A DNA stretch of 13,919 nt from Syntrophorhabdus sp. (GTDB lineage Bacteria; Desulfobacterota; BSN033; UBA1163): NCBI GenBank assembly GCA_020724025.1, contig DYHU01000005.1:16708-30626 (forward strand), written 5' to 3'. Position 1 is the first letter of the stretch. Each line of letters starts with the position of its first letter. Below are positions 7,320-13,865 of this stretch, piece by piece. Under the pieces are notes generated by a model, which saw nothing but the letters and a program-made list of their open reading frames with translations, did no database searches and had not been told where the DNA came from. Made by a program: the position numbers and the translations under genes.

Positions 7320-8012
7320 ATGGCAGAATCTCCCTATAAGATTTCACGATGGCCGGAGAAGGAGAGACCGAGGGAGCGATTGCTCCAGCAGGGGCCCCAG
7401 CATCTCACCGAGGCCGAGCTTTTAGGGATTCTGATCGGAAAAGGGACGAAGAGAAAGACCGCCATCGACGTGGCCAGGGAACTTCTGGACCGATACGAAT
7501 CCCTTGAGAACCTCTTCAGCCGTTCCCCTTCCGAATTGATGAAAATCAAGGGCATCGGGTCTGCCAAGGCGGCGACACTCTCGGCGGCCTTCCAGTTAGT
7601 GAGGCGGATTCAATCACAGAAAAGCAAAGACTGGCCTTCCTTCAAACGAGCAAAGGATGTGGCCGGTTATTATCTCCCGTTGATGAAAGATTTGAGGAAA
7701 GAGGTCTTCAGGGTTCTTCTCCTCAGCCGCGCCAATCGGTTGATTAAAGAGGTGACCATCTCCGAAGGAACACTCGATGCGAGCATCGTCCATCCGAGGG
7801 ATGTCTTTCGGGAGGCGCTTCTGGAATCCGCCTCAGGGGTCATCCTCCTTCACAATCATCCGAGCGGCAATCCGAATCCGAGTGAAGAAGATATCCGGAT
7901 CACCAAGCAATTGGTGGAGGCGGGCCGGGTGATGGGAATCAAGGTTTACGATCATGTCATCCTGGGTGGAGAAACTTACAGAAGCCTGGCAGATGACGGC
8001 TTAATAGTCTGA
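7320..8012 (+). CDS. radC: RadC family protein (UPF0758, JAB/MPN metalloprotease-like domain)
   Basis: This 230-residue protein of normal RadC length starts with the family N-terminus RPRERLLQQGPQHLTEAELL. It continues with a helix-hairpin-helix element (LMKIKGIGSAKAATLSAAFQL, about residues 75-95) and ends with the JAMM/JAB-type metal site LLHNHPSGNPNPSEEDIRIT (HxHx10D) near residues 178-195. All predicted metal ligands are present. Despite its name, a role in recombinational repair is not established, and the biochemical function is unknown. It starts 3 nt after tatC with no obvious ribosome binding site, so translation is probably coupled. Its last codons and stop lie within the first unit of the 8-bp array that follows. 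Confidence 0.95.
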   Translation: MAESPYKISRWPEKERPRERLLQQGPQHLTEAELLGILIGKGTKRKTAIDVARELLDRYESLENLFSRSPSELMKIKGIGSAKAATLSAAFQLVRRIQSQKSKDWPSFKRAKDVAGYYLPLMKDLRKEVFRVLLLSRANRLIKEVTISEGTLDASIVHPRDVFREALLESASGVILLHNHPSGNPNPSEEDIRITKQLVEAGRVMGIKVYDHVILGGETYRSLADDGLIV

Positions 8013-8081
8013 TAGTCTCATAGTCCTTTAGTCTCATAGTCCTCAACTATCCGACTAACAGACCAATCGACTATGCGACTA
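8005..8081. repeat. Symmetric 8-bp-period array: five TAGTC units then five GACTA units
   Basis: TAGTC begins at 8005, 8013, 8021, 8029 and 8037. The reverse complement follows in exact register at 8045 (AACTA), 8053 (GACTA), 8061 (GACCA), 8069 (GACTA) and 8077 (GACTA). The three bases between cores vary. The whole can fold into one hairpin of five short stems separated by mismatched triplets, with a CTC tip. It covers the end of radC and fills most of the 86-bp gap before the ATP-grasp gene. Confidence 0.9.
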
Positions 8082-8098
8082 ATGACTCCGAACTTGCT

Positions 8099-9430
8099 AT
8101 GCGCGTTCTCGTTACCGATGGGCACTTTAGAAAGACACTTGCTGTGGTTCGGTCTCTCGGTCGAAAGGGAGTCGAGGTCACGGTGGGGGAAAGGACTTTC
8201 CTTAACACCTCATTCTTTTCAAAATATTGCAGCCGGCGTATTCTCTACCCTTCTCCACGGCGATCCCCCGCTCAATTTATCGAATTTCTTCTAAGGGATA
8301 TAAAAAAAAACCGCTACGACTGCCTCGTCCCGATGGAGGAAGAGACCCTTCTGCTGATAGCAAAATATCAATCCGAAATTTCAAAATATACCTACCTTCT
8401 TATTCCTGACCTCAAAAAGATTGAGTTCGTCCGTGATAAAGGAAATCTGATGCGGTTTGCGGAGAGTCACGGGATTCCAGTGCCGAAGACGTATTATTGT
8501 CCCCCCACCCTCACCCTCCCCCGCCTGGGGGGAGGGGAAATGGTGGTGCTGCCCCACAAGGGGGGAGGGGAAAAAAATGTCCTTACTCACCATAGGAAAG
8601 AGGAAGAATGGAAGAACTCTCCCTCAGGAATAGGAGAAACCAATAAAGTCACCCTCCCCCTTGACGGGGGAGGGAAGGGTGGGGGTGTTAATTTATCTGA
8701 TATTCCAATCCCTGCCGTTATAAAGCCCAGGATTAGTTCCGGTTCCTTCGGGATTGCTTATGTTGATAAAAAAGAGGATCTCACATCTTCCTATCAAAGA
8801 GTCCATCAGCGATATCCCTTTCCGTTGATTCAGGAGTATATTCCGGATGGAGGAGGGACATTCGGGCTCTCCGCCCTCTTCGATGAGGGATCGAATGTGA
8901 AGGCTGTGTTTGTCCATAAGAAATTGAGGATGTACCCGGTTCAGGGAGGTCCCAGCACCCTGCGGGAAGGGGTGGAGCATCCCCGGATCATGGAATTAGG
9001 CCTTTCACTTCTCAAGGCGTTGAGCTGGGTTGGCATTGCGATGGTGGAGTTTAAGGTGGATCCGAGAGACGGGATCCCTAAATTGATGGAGGTCAATCCC
9101 CGTTTCTGGGGTTCTTTGCAGTTGGCCATCTTCTCCGGCGTCGATTTTCCATACCTTATTTTAAAGATAGCGAAGGGGGAGGATTTCGAGCCGGTCCTCC
9201 GTTATCCAGTTGGAAGGCGCTCCCGCTGGCTTCTCTTCGGAGATATCCTCCATTTTCTCAACAATCCAAAGCGTTTTCATCTTCAGCCCTCTTTCTTCCG
9301 ATTCTTTGAACCGAACACCTGTGATGATATTATTTCAAGGGATGACCCTCTTCCAGTCCTGGGAGCAATGGCCACCTTCTTCACCTTTCTCTACGATCCA
9401 GAGATGAAACGATTTCTCGAAAGGCGGTAA
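8099..9430 (+). CDS. ATP-grasp domain protein (carbamoyl-phosphate-synthase-like) with an in-frame repeat insertion
   Basis: This 443-residue cytoplasmic protein of the ATP-grasp superfamily catalyses ATP-dependent carboxylate-amine or carboxylate-thiol ligation; the actual substrates are unknown. The N-terminal pre-ATP-grasp domain (MRVLVTDGHFRKTLAVVRSL) is followed by the ATP-binding lobe with IPIPAVIKPRISSGSFGIAY, LIQEYIPDGGGTFG, and the metal-binding LMEVNPRFWGSLQLAIFSGVDFPYLI. Between GIPVPKTYYC (ending at residue 134) and LSDIPIPAVIKP (from residue 199) lie about 64 residues of Gly/Pro/Leu-rich, low-complexity sequence encoded by palindromic DNA repeats; without them the protein would be about 379 residues. 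The insertion sits in a loop before the ATP-binding strands, so function may survive. The start has no strong Shine-Dalgarno. It follows radC by 86 bp and may belong to the tat-radC transcript. Confidence 0.88.
   Translation: MRVLVTDGHFRKTLAVVRSLGRKGVEVTVGERTFLNTSFFSKYCSRRILYPSPRRSPAQFIEFLLRDIKKNRYDCLVPMEEETLLLIAKYQSEISKYTYLLIPDLKKIEFVRDKGNLMRFAESHGIPVPKTYYCPPTLTLPRLGGGEMVVLPHKGGGEKNVLTHHRKEEEWKNSPSGIGETNKVTLPLDGGGKGGGVNLSDIPIPAVIKPRISSGSFGIAYVDKKEDLTSSYQRVHQRYPFPLIQEYIPDGGGTFGLSALFDEGSNVKAVFVHKKLRMYPVQGGPSTLREGVEHPRIMELGLSLLKALSWVGIAMVEFKVDPRDGIPKLMEVNPRFWGSLQLAIFSGVDFPYLILKIAKGEDFEPVLRYPVGRRSRWLLFGDILHFLNNPKRFHLQPSFFRFFEPNTCDDIISRDDPLPVLGAMATFFTFLYDPEMKRFLERR
8501..8692 (+). repeat. Palindromic repeat insertion translated within the ATP-grasp gene
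   Basis: This 192-nt insertion is 64 codons, a multiple of three. It contains CCCTCCCCC with GGGGGAGGG at 8514-8522/8528-8536, a further GGGGGGAGGGG run at 8560-8570, and a second hairpin CCCTCCCCC with GGGGGAGGG at 8652-8660/8666-8674 (loop TTGAC), joined by less repetitive DNA. The encoded peptide reads PPTLTLPRLGGG and TLPLDGGGKGGG at its ends. The right hairpin resembles the intergenic copy at 2933-2971 (same 9-bp arms but for one base, loop TTGAT versus TTGAC, then GGTGGGGGTG). Confidence 0.85.
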
Positions 9431-9501
9431 AAATTAGGGACACTTCCCTATTTATATTTATCGTCAACAAAAGTAGAAAAATAGGGAAGTGTCCCTAATT
9501 T
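9431..9501. repeat. 23-bp perfect inverted repeat immediately after the ATP-grasp stop codon
   Basis: The arms at 9431-9453 and 9479-9501 are exact reverse complements over 23 bp, with core AGGGACACTTCCCT and a 25-nt A/T-rich loop. The left arm starts at the first base after the stop codon. The RNA hairpin would be strong and may stabilise the 3' end or attenuate readthrough; a T-run is lacking. Confidence 0.85.
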
Positions 9502-9506
9502 CCTAC

Positions 9507-9632
9507 TATAGTGAACGACTTAAATAAGTTGACATCCACCATGTGTCATTGCGAACGAAGTGAAGCAATCTCAAGGGATTGCCACGTCGCTTTGCTCCTC
9601 GCAATGACTACTTTTCAAGGTCGTTCACTATA
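9507..9632. mobile_element. 126-bp MITE-like element with 13-bp terminal inverted repeats
   Basis: TATAGTGAACGAC (9507-9519) and GTCGTTCACTATA (9620-9632) are perfect terminal inverted repeats. The interior has a second imperfect palindrome, GTCATTGCGAACGAAGTGAA against CGCTTTGCTCCTCGCAATGAC, of a kind I recognise from intergenic repeats in many genomes. The sequence ATTTCCTA flanks it on both sides (9498-9505 and 9633-9640), a candidate 8-bp target duplication, although one extra C separates the left copy from the terminal repeat; a TA duplication is the alternative reading. It encodes no protein and abuts the truncated oxidoreductase. Confidence 0.75.
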
Positions 9633-9633
9633 A

Positions 9634-10854
9634 TTTCCTAATTTCCCGAGGACATGGAGAACCGTGATGACGAATATTCCGTTGATCATGGGGGTCTTCC
9701 CGCCCAATGTGATGCCGGAAGAGATCGATAACGACCATCCCCAGCGCATTCGCACCCTGATCGTCAGCGGCTCAAATCCCCTGCGTTCTTACGCTGACAC
9801 GACCGCTTATGAGAAGGCCTTCGCAAAACTGGAATTGCTCGTAACCCTTGAGGTGGCCATGAGCGAGACGGCTGCTCTGTCTCATTATGTGCTGCCAGCC
9901 AAGTCAGGCTATGAGAAATGGGATGGTACATTTTTCCAGTGGAGGTACCCGGATTACTACTTTGACATGCGCCGTCCCGTAGTGCAGGCGGATGGGGAGC
10001 AGGTGGAAGAGGCTTACGTCTACATCGAACTGGCTGAAAAGTTGGGCATGATCCCTGATTACCCATCCAAACTCCGGGAACTGGCCAAGGACCGGCCGCG
10101 CTTCGGCCTTGCATTGATGGAATACATTCGTGCTAACCCAAAGGCAGAACCGTGGCTGCCTTATATTTTAGCGAAGACCCTTGGGGAGGAATTGGGGTCC
10201 AAAAATCTCGCCGCGCTCTGGGGACTGCTGGCGCGATTTCCAATGATGCACCCCGAGGAGGTGGCCCGTGCCGGTTATCAGGTGGGGCCGATGACGGGTG
10301 AAGAGATATTCAGAAAAATTCTAACCACGCCCGGCGGAGTGAAAATCGGTGTGGTCGATTCGGAGAACAACCTTTCCCTCCTGAAAACTCCCGACAAGAA
10401 AATCCATGTCCATCTCGCTGAAATGGAGTCATGGGTCAGGGAAATAACCCCTGCAAATGAGGAAGCCCAACTCGCGAACAAGGACTATCCCATGGTTCTG
10501 ATGGCCGGAAACCACATGGAGATGGTTGCCAATACGATCATGCGCGACCCGGGCTGGAATGAGGGGAGGCGGCCTTGCACCCTGCGGATGCACCCCGATG
10601 ATGCCAGAGAACTTAGAATTTCAGATGGTGAAGAGGTATGGGTTGAGACCGAAGCAGGATCTGCCATGGTTGAAGCTGAGGTGACAGAGAGTTCCCACCG
10701 CGGCCAGGTGGTTATCCCCCACGGCTTTGGTCTTATCCATCTGGGAGAAGTACATGGGGCCAACGTAAATCGGCTTGCCCCTGCAAGACATCGAGACCGT
10801 CTGGCAGGCACACCTTTACACCGCTATATCCCTTGTAGGGTCCGAAAGGCTTAA
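9634..10854 (+). pseudogene. C-terminal fragment of a molybdopterin-dependent oxidoreductase (N-terminal half missing)
   Basis: The open frame begins right at the MITE junction (9634); the first usable starts are GTG 9664 and ATG 9667, giving up to 396 residues. The content is the second half of a DMSO-reductase-superfamily catalytic subunit. TLIVSGSNPLRSYADT and LSHYVLPAKSGYEKWDGTFF belong to the central cofactor-binding domains. From about residue 280 (YPMVLMAGNHMEM, LRMHPDDARELRISDGEEV, VVIPHGFGLIHLGEVHGANV) comes the C-terminal MGD-binding domain. The [4Fe-4S] domain and the metal-ligand region (about 300-350 residues) are absent, and no such sequence lies on the other side of the MITE. 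A catalytic enzyme is therefore not expected. GAGGA at 9648-9652 could still allow translation. The fragment is a different subfamily from the intact enzyme at 11709. Confidence 0.85.
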
Positions 10855-10874
10855 TTTGGAGAAAAGGCCCACAG

Positions 10875-10923
10875 CCCCTCACCCCCACCCTCTCCCCGCC
10901 GGGGAGAGGGGAAGGGCGAGGGG
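10875..10923. repeat. Palindromic repeat (CCCCTC...GAGGGG family)
   Basis: Outer arms CCCCTC (10875-10880) and GAGGGG (10918-10923) enclose a perfect 9-bp stem CCTCTCCCC/GGGGAGAGG (10889-10897/10901-10909) with a GCC loop. It is the same family as 1223-1295. It lies between the truncated oxidoreductase and the DUF6125 gene. Confidence 0.75.
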
Positions 10924-10966
10924 GCAAATATCAAACCATTTAATGCGTTCGTATGAGGAGCGAAAT

Positions 10967-10972
10967 AGGAGG
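10967..10972 (+). promoter_or_regulatory. Ribosome binding site deciding the DUF6125 start
   Basis: AGGAGG stands 6 nt before a GTG at 10979. The same frame is open further upstream, but that extension translates the palindromic repeat (PHPHPLPAGERG), so the GTG start is preferred. Confidence 0.75.
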
Positions 10973-10978
10973 AATTCC

Positions 10979-11482
10979 GTGCCGAATCGTTTATCCTCTG
11001 GAATGGAGAAAGACCTTCTGATCAAAGGGTGGATGTCACACGATGCCCGGTGGTTTATGGCCGTGGCAGAACATTTTGGAATCGAAGCGGCAAATCGATT
11101 GAATCAGAAAGTCTGCAGAGAGATAGGCCAAGTAGAAATGAGGCGTTTGCTGAAGACATCGAATTTATCGCCGGCAAAAGATATGGAGGAATACATAAAC
11201 CTCAAGAAAGCAGCCCTCTCACTCTATGGTCCTGATCTCATCGAATATGAGATAAAGATTCTTAATCCCGAATCCTATGAGATGCATTTGAAAAGATGCT
11301 TTGCTTATGAAAACATTGTTAAGGCAGGCATAAAAGACCAATACGAATGCGGCATTTTTGCAAGGCTGCAAGGCTGGATCGACGCACAGGGTTTAGAACA
11401 TGAGCTTATTCCCCCATTAGGTAAATGCATGAAGGTTTTAGGGGAAGAATGCTGTTATACGATTACTCTTCGATTTTCATAA
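10979..11482 (+). CDS. DUF6125 family protein
   Basis: This is a small cytoplasmic protein of 167 residues with no signal peptide or membrane segment. The N-terminal half matches what I recall of DUF6125: LLIKGWMSHDARWFMAVAEHFGIEAANRLN followed by a helical stretch ending VEMRRLLK. The C-terminal half carries a cysteine-bearing region: RCFAYENIVKAGI, YECGIFARLQGWIDAQG, GKCM and GEECCYTITLRF. The cysteines suggest metal or cofactor binding, but no catalytic role is established. A relation to the L-2-amino-thiazoline-4-carboxylate hydrolase-like fold is possible; I am not certain of it. It lies between a broken and an intact molybdenum oxidoreductase gene, 125 bp after the former. A role linked to those enzymes is inference only. 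The GTG start is chosen on the AGGAGG site. Confidence 0.75.
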   Translation: MPNRLSSGMEKDLLIKGWMSHDARWFMAVAEHFGIEAANRLNQKVCREIGQVEMRRLLKTSNLSPAKDMEEYINLKKAALSLYGPDLIEYEIKILNPESYEMHLKRCFAYENIVKAGIKDQYECGIFARLQGWIDAQGLEHELIPPLGKCMKVLGEECCYTITLRFS

Positions 11483-11502
11483 TTTTCGCTAAGGAGGACC
11501 GT

Positions 11503-11580
11503 ATGGAAAAGAAAGAAGAAATACTGAAACGATATGGTGAAAGAGTTAGATATAGTGAGACCGAATTAACGGTGAGGTGA
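11503..11580 (+). CDS. Short ORF (25 residues) with a strong ribosome binding site, possibly a gene remnant
   Basis: AAGGAGG (11491-11497) precedes an ATG at 11503 by 5 nt. The ORF encodes MEKKEEILKRYGERVRYSET and five more residues, then stops at 11578. Its last bases form the left arm of the terminator-like structure at 11574-11635. It may be the 5' remnant of a longer gene cut short by a deletion, or a genuine small protein. I recognise no family. Confidence 0.35.
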   Translation: MEKKEEILKRYGERVRYSETELTVR

Positions 11581-11635
11581 CGCTCCGGGTCCGGGTCGTT
11601 CCCCGCCAAAGCGGGTAATATTTCACCTCTTTTTT
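11574..11635 (+). terminator. Terminator-like inverted repeat with T-run
   Basis: GAGGTGA (11574-11580) pairs perfectly with TCACCTC (11623-11629), followed directly by TTTTTT (11630-11635). Within the long loop a second small stem CCCGC/GCGGG (11602-11614) can form. The stem is short for the 42-nt loop, so this is a moderate call, but it sits where the DUF6125 transcript should end. Confidence 0.45.
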
Positions 11636-11645
11636 CATTTCCCGA

Positions 11646-11674
11646 TTGAACTTCCCCCATTTTTCTATTATAAA
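11646..11674 (+). promoter_or_regulatory. Sigma70-type promoter for the intact molybdoenzyme
   Basis: TTGAAC (11646-11651, 4 of 6) and TATAAA (11669-11674, 5 of 6) are separated by exactly 17 bp. The start point would be near 11681, leaving about 28 nt before the ATG at 11709, with AGGAG at 11698-11702. The gene thus seems to be transcribed separately from the DUF6125 gene. Confidence 0.5.
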
Positions 11675-11708
11675 AAAACCAGATTGAAATATTTTACAGG
11701 AGATAAGG

Positions 11709-13829
11709 ATGGAATCTCATCGCATGTCGAATGAAAGAGTCGTTCGGAGTCACTGCCGGATCTGTCACGGGGGTTGCGGGGTTTTGATCCATGTGAAGGA
11801 TGGGAGAGTCGTCAGGATCGAGGGCGATCCAGAATCCCCGATCAGCAGGGGGACCCTCTGCCCCAAGGGGATTGCTTCCATTCAACTCGCTTACCATCCG
11901 AATCGGTTGCTCTATCCTTTAAAGAGAATAGGAACCAAAGGAGAGGGCAGGTGGGAAAGAATCTCGTGGGATGAGGCCTATGATATCCTCACATCAAAAA
12001 TGAATGAGTTTAAAAACCGGTATGGGGCTGAGTCCATCGTCCTCGGCTATGGGACAGGCCGGGACAATGAGGCTTTCATTTACAGGTTTGCCAATCTATT
12101 GGGAACACCCAATGTCGTTACAGCCGGCCATATGTGTTATGGACCCCGTGTCTCTATTTCCATCGTTACTTGTGGAAATCTGCCGGTCTGCGATTACGAG
12201 GGGAATCCAAAATGCATTATGGTCTGGGGAAATAATGCAATCGTCTCCAATCCCGATGAATACAAAGGAGTCTATCTCTCCGATGCTCTGACAAAAGGAG
12301 CTAAGCTGATTGTCGTCGATCCCCGGTTCACCAAACTGGCGGACCGATCGGACCTCTGGCTTCAACTTCGGCCAGGAACAGATGTGGCACTGGCCCTGGG
12401 AATGCTCCATGTAATTATTGAGGAGGGCCTCTATGATAAGGAGTTTATAGAGCATTGGATTTATGGCTGGAAGGAATTCGTTGAGCGGGTAGAAGAGTAC
12501 CCGCTGAAGCGGGTCTCAGAGATTACCTGGGTCCCTGAAGAAAAGATTCGAGAGGCGGCCCGACTCTTTGCAACGACCAGGCCTGCTTGCATTCAGTGGG
12601 GAGTTGCCATTGAGCAGTCGATCAACTGTGTGGATAATAATCGGATCCTCATCGCCCTGGCCGCTGTCACAGGCAATCTTGATGTTCCCGGAGGAATGGT
12701 CTTTTATGTACCTCCTCCTACGATGAACGCAAGCCAATTCGGAGCCCATCGATTGCTTTCTCCTGAGCAGAGGAAGAAACGATTGGGCGGAGATGTCTTC
12801 AAATTGGCAGATGCGTTTGCCATACTCAATCCAAGGTTTGTATGGGATGCCATCCTCTATGAAAAACCCTATCCCGTCAAGATGGCCCTTCTGATCTCTT
12901 CCAATCCGGTCATCACACGGGCCAATGCCTCAATGGTCTATGAAGCATTGAAGAAGGTTGAGTTCCTTGCTGTCTCAGACTTCTTCTTAACACCAACCGC
13001 TGAATTGGCAGATGTTGTGCTTCCCGCAGCGACCTGGCTTGAGATGGACTATGTGGCAGAATTCTGGAAAAGGCATGGATATGTATTGGCCCGTCAGAAG
13101 GTGATCCAGGTAGGGGAGTGTAAATCCGATCATGAGATGCTTAATGAACTGGGAAACCGGATGGGACAGGAGGGTCACTGGTGGCCGACGATTCATGGAG
13201 CCCTCAATGCCATCCTTGCCCCTTCTGGTTTGACCTTCGACGAATTTAAGGAGAGGGGTTTTCTCCGGGGGGAGATGAAATATCATAAATACCGGAAGAA
13301 AGGTTTTTCCACTCCAACAGGAAAGGTTGAGCTCTATTCCACACGGATGAAAGAATGGGGATACGATCCCCTCCCTCAATTTCGAGAACCTCCTGAATCT
13401 CCTATCAGCCGTCCTGATCTCTTGAAAGATTATCCTTATATTCTGATCACAGGGATGCGTCCCACTGCCTTCTTCCATTCAGAGCACCGGCAGATTCCCT
13501 GGCTGAGAGAACTTCTGCCAGAGCCATATGTTGAAATCCATCCTGAGACTGCGGAAAAAGAAGGGATCAAAGAAGGGGACTGGGTGGTGATCGAATCTCC
13601 CCGTGGTCAATGCCTTCAGCAGGCCAAATTGACTCTGGGGATTGACCCCCGGGTGATCGGAGCCCAGCATGCCTGGTGGTTTCCTGAAAAGGATGCTCCA
13701 GGGCATGGATGGAGGGATTCGAATATCAATCTATTGACGGATAATGATCCGAAGACCTGTGATCCAGCCATGGGTGCCACCAACTTAAGGGTACTATTAT
13801 GTCGGGTCTATCCTAAAAGGGAAGGGTGA
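11709..13829 (+). CDS. Molybdopterin (bis-MGD) oxidoreductase, DMSO reductase superfamily, [4Fe-4S]-containing
   Basis: This complete 706-residue catalytic subunit uses Mo or W bound by two pyranopterin guanine dinucleotides. The N-terminus has the cluster motif C16-x2-C19-x3-C23-x27-C51, followed by PKG. Central domains contain KCIMVWGNNAIVSNPDEY, AKLIVVDPRFTKLADRSD, LRPGTDVALALGML and VTGNLDVPGGMV. The C-terminal MGD-binding domain runs from about residue 575 (YPYILITGMRPTAFFHSEHR, HPETAEKEGIKEGDWVVIESPRG, WWFPEKDAPGHGWRDSNINLLT). C143 in HMCYGPRV is at the position equivalent to the metal-ligating Sec140 of E. coli FdhH and Cys141 of acetylene hydratase. Formate dehydrogenases have His after it, whereas here it is Tyr, which argues against formate as substrate. 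There is no twin-arginine leader, so it is probably cytoplasmic. No electron-transfer subunit is visible. The reaction is unknown; acetylene-hydratase-like or polysulfide/thiosulfate-reductase-like relatives are possible. AGGAG 6 nt before the ATG supports the start. Confidence 0.93.
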   Translation: MESHRMSNERVVRSHCRICHGGCGVLIHVKDGRVVRIEGDPESPISRGTLCPKGIASIQLAYHPNRLLYPLKRIGTKGEGRWERISWDEAYDILTSKMNEFKNRYGAESIVLGYGTGRDNEAFIYRFANLLGTPNVVTAGHMCYGPRVSISIVTCGNLPVCDYEGNPKCIMVWGNNAIVSNPDEYKGVYLSDALTKGAKLIVVDPRFTKLADRSDLWLQLRPGTDVALALGMLHVIIEEGLYDKEFIEHWIYGWKEFVERVEEYPLKRVSEITWVPEEKIREAARLFATTRPACIQWGVAIEQSINCVDNNRILIALAAVTGNLDVPGGMVFYVPPPTMNASQFGAHRLLSPEQRKKRLGGDVFKLADAFAILNPRFVWDAILYEKPYPVKMALLISSNPVITRANASMVYEALKKVEFLAVSDFFLTPTAELADVVLPAATWLEMDYVAEFWKRHGYVLARQKVIQVGECKSDHEMLNELGNRMGQEGHWWPTIHGALNAILAPSGLTFDEFKERGFLRGEMKYHKYRKKGFSTPTGKVELYSTRMKEWGYDPLPQFREPPESPISRPDLLKDYPYILITGMRPTAFFHSEHRQIPWLRELLPEPYVEIHPETAEKEGIKEGDWVVIESPRGQCLQQAKLTLGIDPRVIGAQHAWWFPEKDAPGHGWRDSNINLLTDNDPKTCDPAMGATNLRVLLCRVYPKREG

Positions 13830-13865
13830 AGTTGCCGATGGAAGGTATTAAATAAGTAATAATAA

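Noticed and set aside
9664..10854. Treating the 396-residue frame as a complete functional oxidoreductase
   Set aside because: The iron-sulfur domain and metal-ligand region are missing and the frame opens at a MITE boundary.
10775..10978. Upstream extension of the DUF6125 reading frame
   Set aside because: It overlaps the end of the oxidoreductase fragment and translates a palindromic repeat; the GTG at 10979 has the proper ribosome binding site.
11709..13829. Formate dehydrogenase assignment for the intact molybdoenzyme
   Set aside because: The residue after the metal-ligand cysteine is Tyr rather than His, and no formate dehydrogenase partner subunits are visible.
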